Shown here: positions 5,977 through 7,180 of the stretch, in pieces
Numbering within the stretch: the stretch's first letter is position 1
Layout of the letters: each line of letters begins with the position of its first letter
Origin: Nitriliruptoraceae bacterium
GTDB taxonomy: Bacteria; Actinomycetota; Nitriliruptoria; Nitriliruptorales; Nitriliruptoraceae
Assembly (NCBI GenBank): GCA_007118045.1
Contig: SKTG01000059.1
Coordinates: forward strand, 1-7,180
DNA length: 7,180 bases
Direction of reading: 5' to 3'
The notes under the pieces: generated by a model
What the model saw: only the letters and a program-made list of their open reading frames with translations
What the model was told of the DNA's origin: nothing
Database searches by the model: none
Made by a program: the position numbers and the translations under genes

Positions 5977-6364
5977 ATGAGTGATCTGACGCACGCGAAC
6001 GGACTGCCGCGAGCCGTGGGACACCGGACGTGGGCGATCCCGGAGGGCTACATCCCCGGGCGCAGCAGCGGTCCCGACGACATGCAGAGCCACGAGACGG
6101 TGTGTCTGCTCAACACGGGCGACCAGGACGCCCTACTTCGCCGACCGGGACCCTGCCGGTCCCTACCGGCTCACGGTGCCGGCCGAGCGCACGCTCCACC
6201 AGTGGCTGAACGAGCTCGAGGACCCCGAGCCGATCCCGCCCGACACCGACTACGCGATCGTGGTGCGCTCGGACGTCCCCATCGTGGTCCAGCACACCCG
6301 GCTGGACTCGCGCCAGGCCGAGAACGCGCTGCTCAGCACGATGGCCTTCCCGGTGATCGAGTAG
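5977..6364 (+). pseudogene. ASRT-family (PF07100, sensory rhodopsin transducer-like) gene with an internal deletion and frameshift
   Basis: ASRT, found beside the Anabaena sensory rhodopsin, is the founder of a family of small beta-sandwich proteins. Most homologues live in bacteria without the rhodopsin and are thought to bind small molecules, possibly sugars. In the first frame the N-terminal half reads TWAIPEGYIPG (18-28), then SHETVCLLNTGDQDA (38-52), all family hallmarks. The second half lies in the next frame from 6131: PYFADRDPAGPYRLTVPAERT, then PIPPDTDYA, SDVPIVVQHTRLDSRQAENALLST and stop TAG at 6362. The conserved segment between (about five residues, usually a Val-Glu-Ile-Thr strand) is missing, and the frame moves by one. 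A loss of about 17 bases between two ACGCC copies explains both facts. The gene cannot make the normal protein of about 125 residues without recoding. It sits 3 bases upstream of the oxidoreductase gene in one transcription unit. Confidence 0.85.
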
Positions 6365-6367
6365 GCG

Positions 6368-7180
6368 ATGGTCACCGTCGGCTACCACGCCTCGCACGAG
6401 CAGCACGCACCGAGCCGCCTGCGCTCCCACCTCGTGGCCGCCGAACAGGCCGGGTTCACCGCGGGGATGTGCTCGGACCACTTCCACCCCTGGAGCGAGC
6501 AGCAGGGGCAGAGCGGGTTCGCCTGGTCGTGGCTCGGTGCCGCCCTGGAAGCCACCCAACTGCCGATGGGGGTGGTCAACGCCCCTGGTCAGCGTTACCA
6601 CCCGGCGATCATCGCGCAGGCCGCCGCGACCCTGGCCGAGATGTACCCCGAGCGCTTCTGGCTCGCCGTGGGCAGCGGGCAGGATCTCAACGAGCACATC
6701 ACCGGGGAGGCTTGGCCCCGCAAGGCCGATCGCGACCAGCGTCTGCTCGAGTCGGTCGAGGTGATCCGGGCCCTGTGGCGCGGCGAGACGGTCACCCACC
6801 GGGGTGCGGTGGTGGTCGAGGACGCCCACCTATACACCCGCCCCGAGCGGCCGCCCCGGCTGTTGGGGGCGGCGCTCACACCGCGGACCGCCCAGTGGGT
6901 CGGGGGCTGGGACGACGGGATGGTCACAATCGCCAAGCCGCACGAGGAGCTGCGCGAGATCGTCGAGGCGTTCCGTGCCGGCGGCGGCCAGGACAAGCAC
7001 TGGCCCTGCAGGTGCAGCTGTCCTACGCCCGAACCGAGCAGGACGCGCTGCGGGCGGCCCACGAGGAGTGGGGGACCAACATCTTCGACAGTCCCGTGCT
7101 GGCCACCCTGCGGATGCCGGGTGACTTCGAGGCCGCGGCCGGGTTCGTCGAACCCGACGATCTGCTCGGCCCCGTGAACG
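6368..7180 (+). pseudogene. LLM-class flavin oxidoreductase (TIGR03885-like), frameshifted and cut by the window end
   Basis: This is a luciferase-like monooxygenase-superfamily TIM-barrel oxidoreductase, close to the group annotated as probable non-F420 flavinoid oxidoreductases. Landmarks are GYHASHEQ (5-12), EQAGF (26-30), MCSDHFHPWSEQQGQSGFAWSW (34-55), NAPGQRYHPAIIAQAAATL (71-89), RFWLAVGSGQDLNEHITG (96-113), VIRALWRGETVTHRG (132-146), LYTRPERPP (155-163) and GGWDDGMVT (179-187). The frame is good to Lys210 (6995-6997). After that the expected sequence resumes one frame over from 7000: ALQVQLSYARTEQDAL, then EEWGTNIFDSPVLATLRMPGDFEAAAGFV to the edge. One missing base at 6998-6999, where a Pro codon is expected, explains the jump. 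The C-terminal part, normally several dozen residues more, lies outside the window. The start is 3 bases after the ASRT stop with a weak ribosome site, suggesting coupling. The cofactor (FMN or F420) and substrate are not determinable. Confidence 0.88.

Noticed and set aside
4890..5984. 364-codon + strand open frame
   Set aside because: Antisense to the CPBP protease, whose catalytic motifs are all present. The translation is Glu/Arg/Gln/Gly-rich with no domain, typical of an antisense shadow in GC-rich DNA.
6110..6829. 239-codon minus-strand open frame
   Set aside because: Antisense to the ASRT and oxidoreductase genes, which match known families on the + strand.

Overview
The window is very GC-rich DNA, mostly G or C at third codon positions, with GTG starts and actinobacterial-type families (an LLM-class flavin oxidoreductase, DUF998, DUF72). 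This suggests a high-GC actinobacterium, but the sequence alone does not fix genus or order. I see no rRNA, tRNA, CRISPR array, insertion sequence, phage gene or replication origin.

Layout, left to right: a 258-base non-coding leader; a six-helix DUF998 membrane protein (+, 259-945); a DUF72/YecE-like protein (-, 949-1713), only 3 bases from it tail to tail; a 425-base divergent spacer holding a doubtful small hydrophobic ORF; a TMEM175/DUF1211-type potassium-channel-like protein (+, 2139-2792); an unrecognised single-pass membrane-anchored protein (-, 2855-3652, GTG start); a 262-base divergent spacer; an N-terminally anchored DUF6544/DUF6920-like protein (+, 3915-4721); a CPBP/CAAX-type intramembrane protease homologue (-, 4761-5579), preceded by a probable 57-residue single-helix protein (-, 5607-5780) that may share its transcript; a divergent spacer; and a two-gene + strand unit at 5977-7180 that runs off the end.

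The + strand unit is the most informative part. It pairs an Anabaena-sensory-rhodopsin-transducer (ASRT, PF07100) homologue with an LLM-class, probably non-F420 (TIGR03885-like) flavin oxidoreductase, 3 bases apart. Both reading frames are broken. The ASRT gene appears to have lost about 17 bases around 6128-6132, with a short-direct-repeat signature. The oxidoreductase appears to have lost one base at 6998-6999. The unit is therefore either decaying or, for the single-base event, affected by an assembly error.

Apart from that pair and the possible small-protein/CPBP pair, the genes alternate strand and form no evident pathway. The common theme is the envelope: five or six membrane proteins within 5.8 kb. 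I found no convincing new multi-gene system. The best leads are the broken ASRT/oxidoreductase pair, the overlooked small membrane protein, the orphan anchored protein, and the Leu-Ser-Asp variant of the TMEM175 signature.
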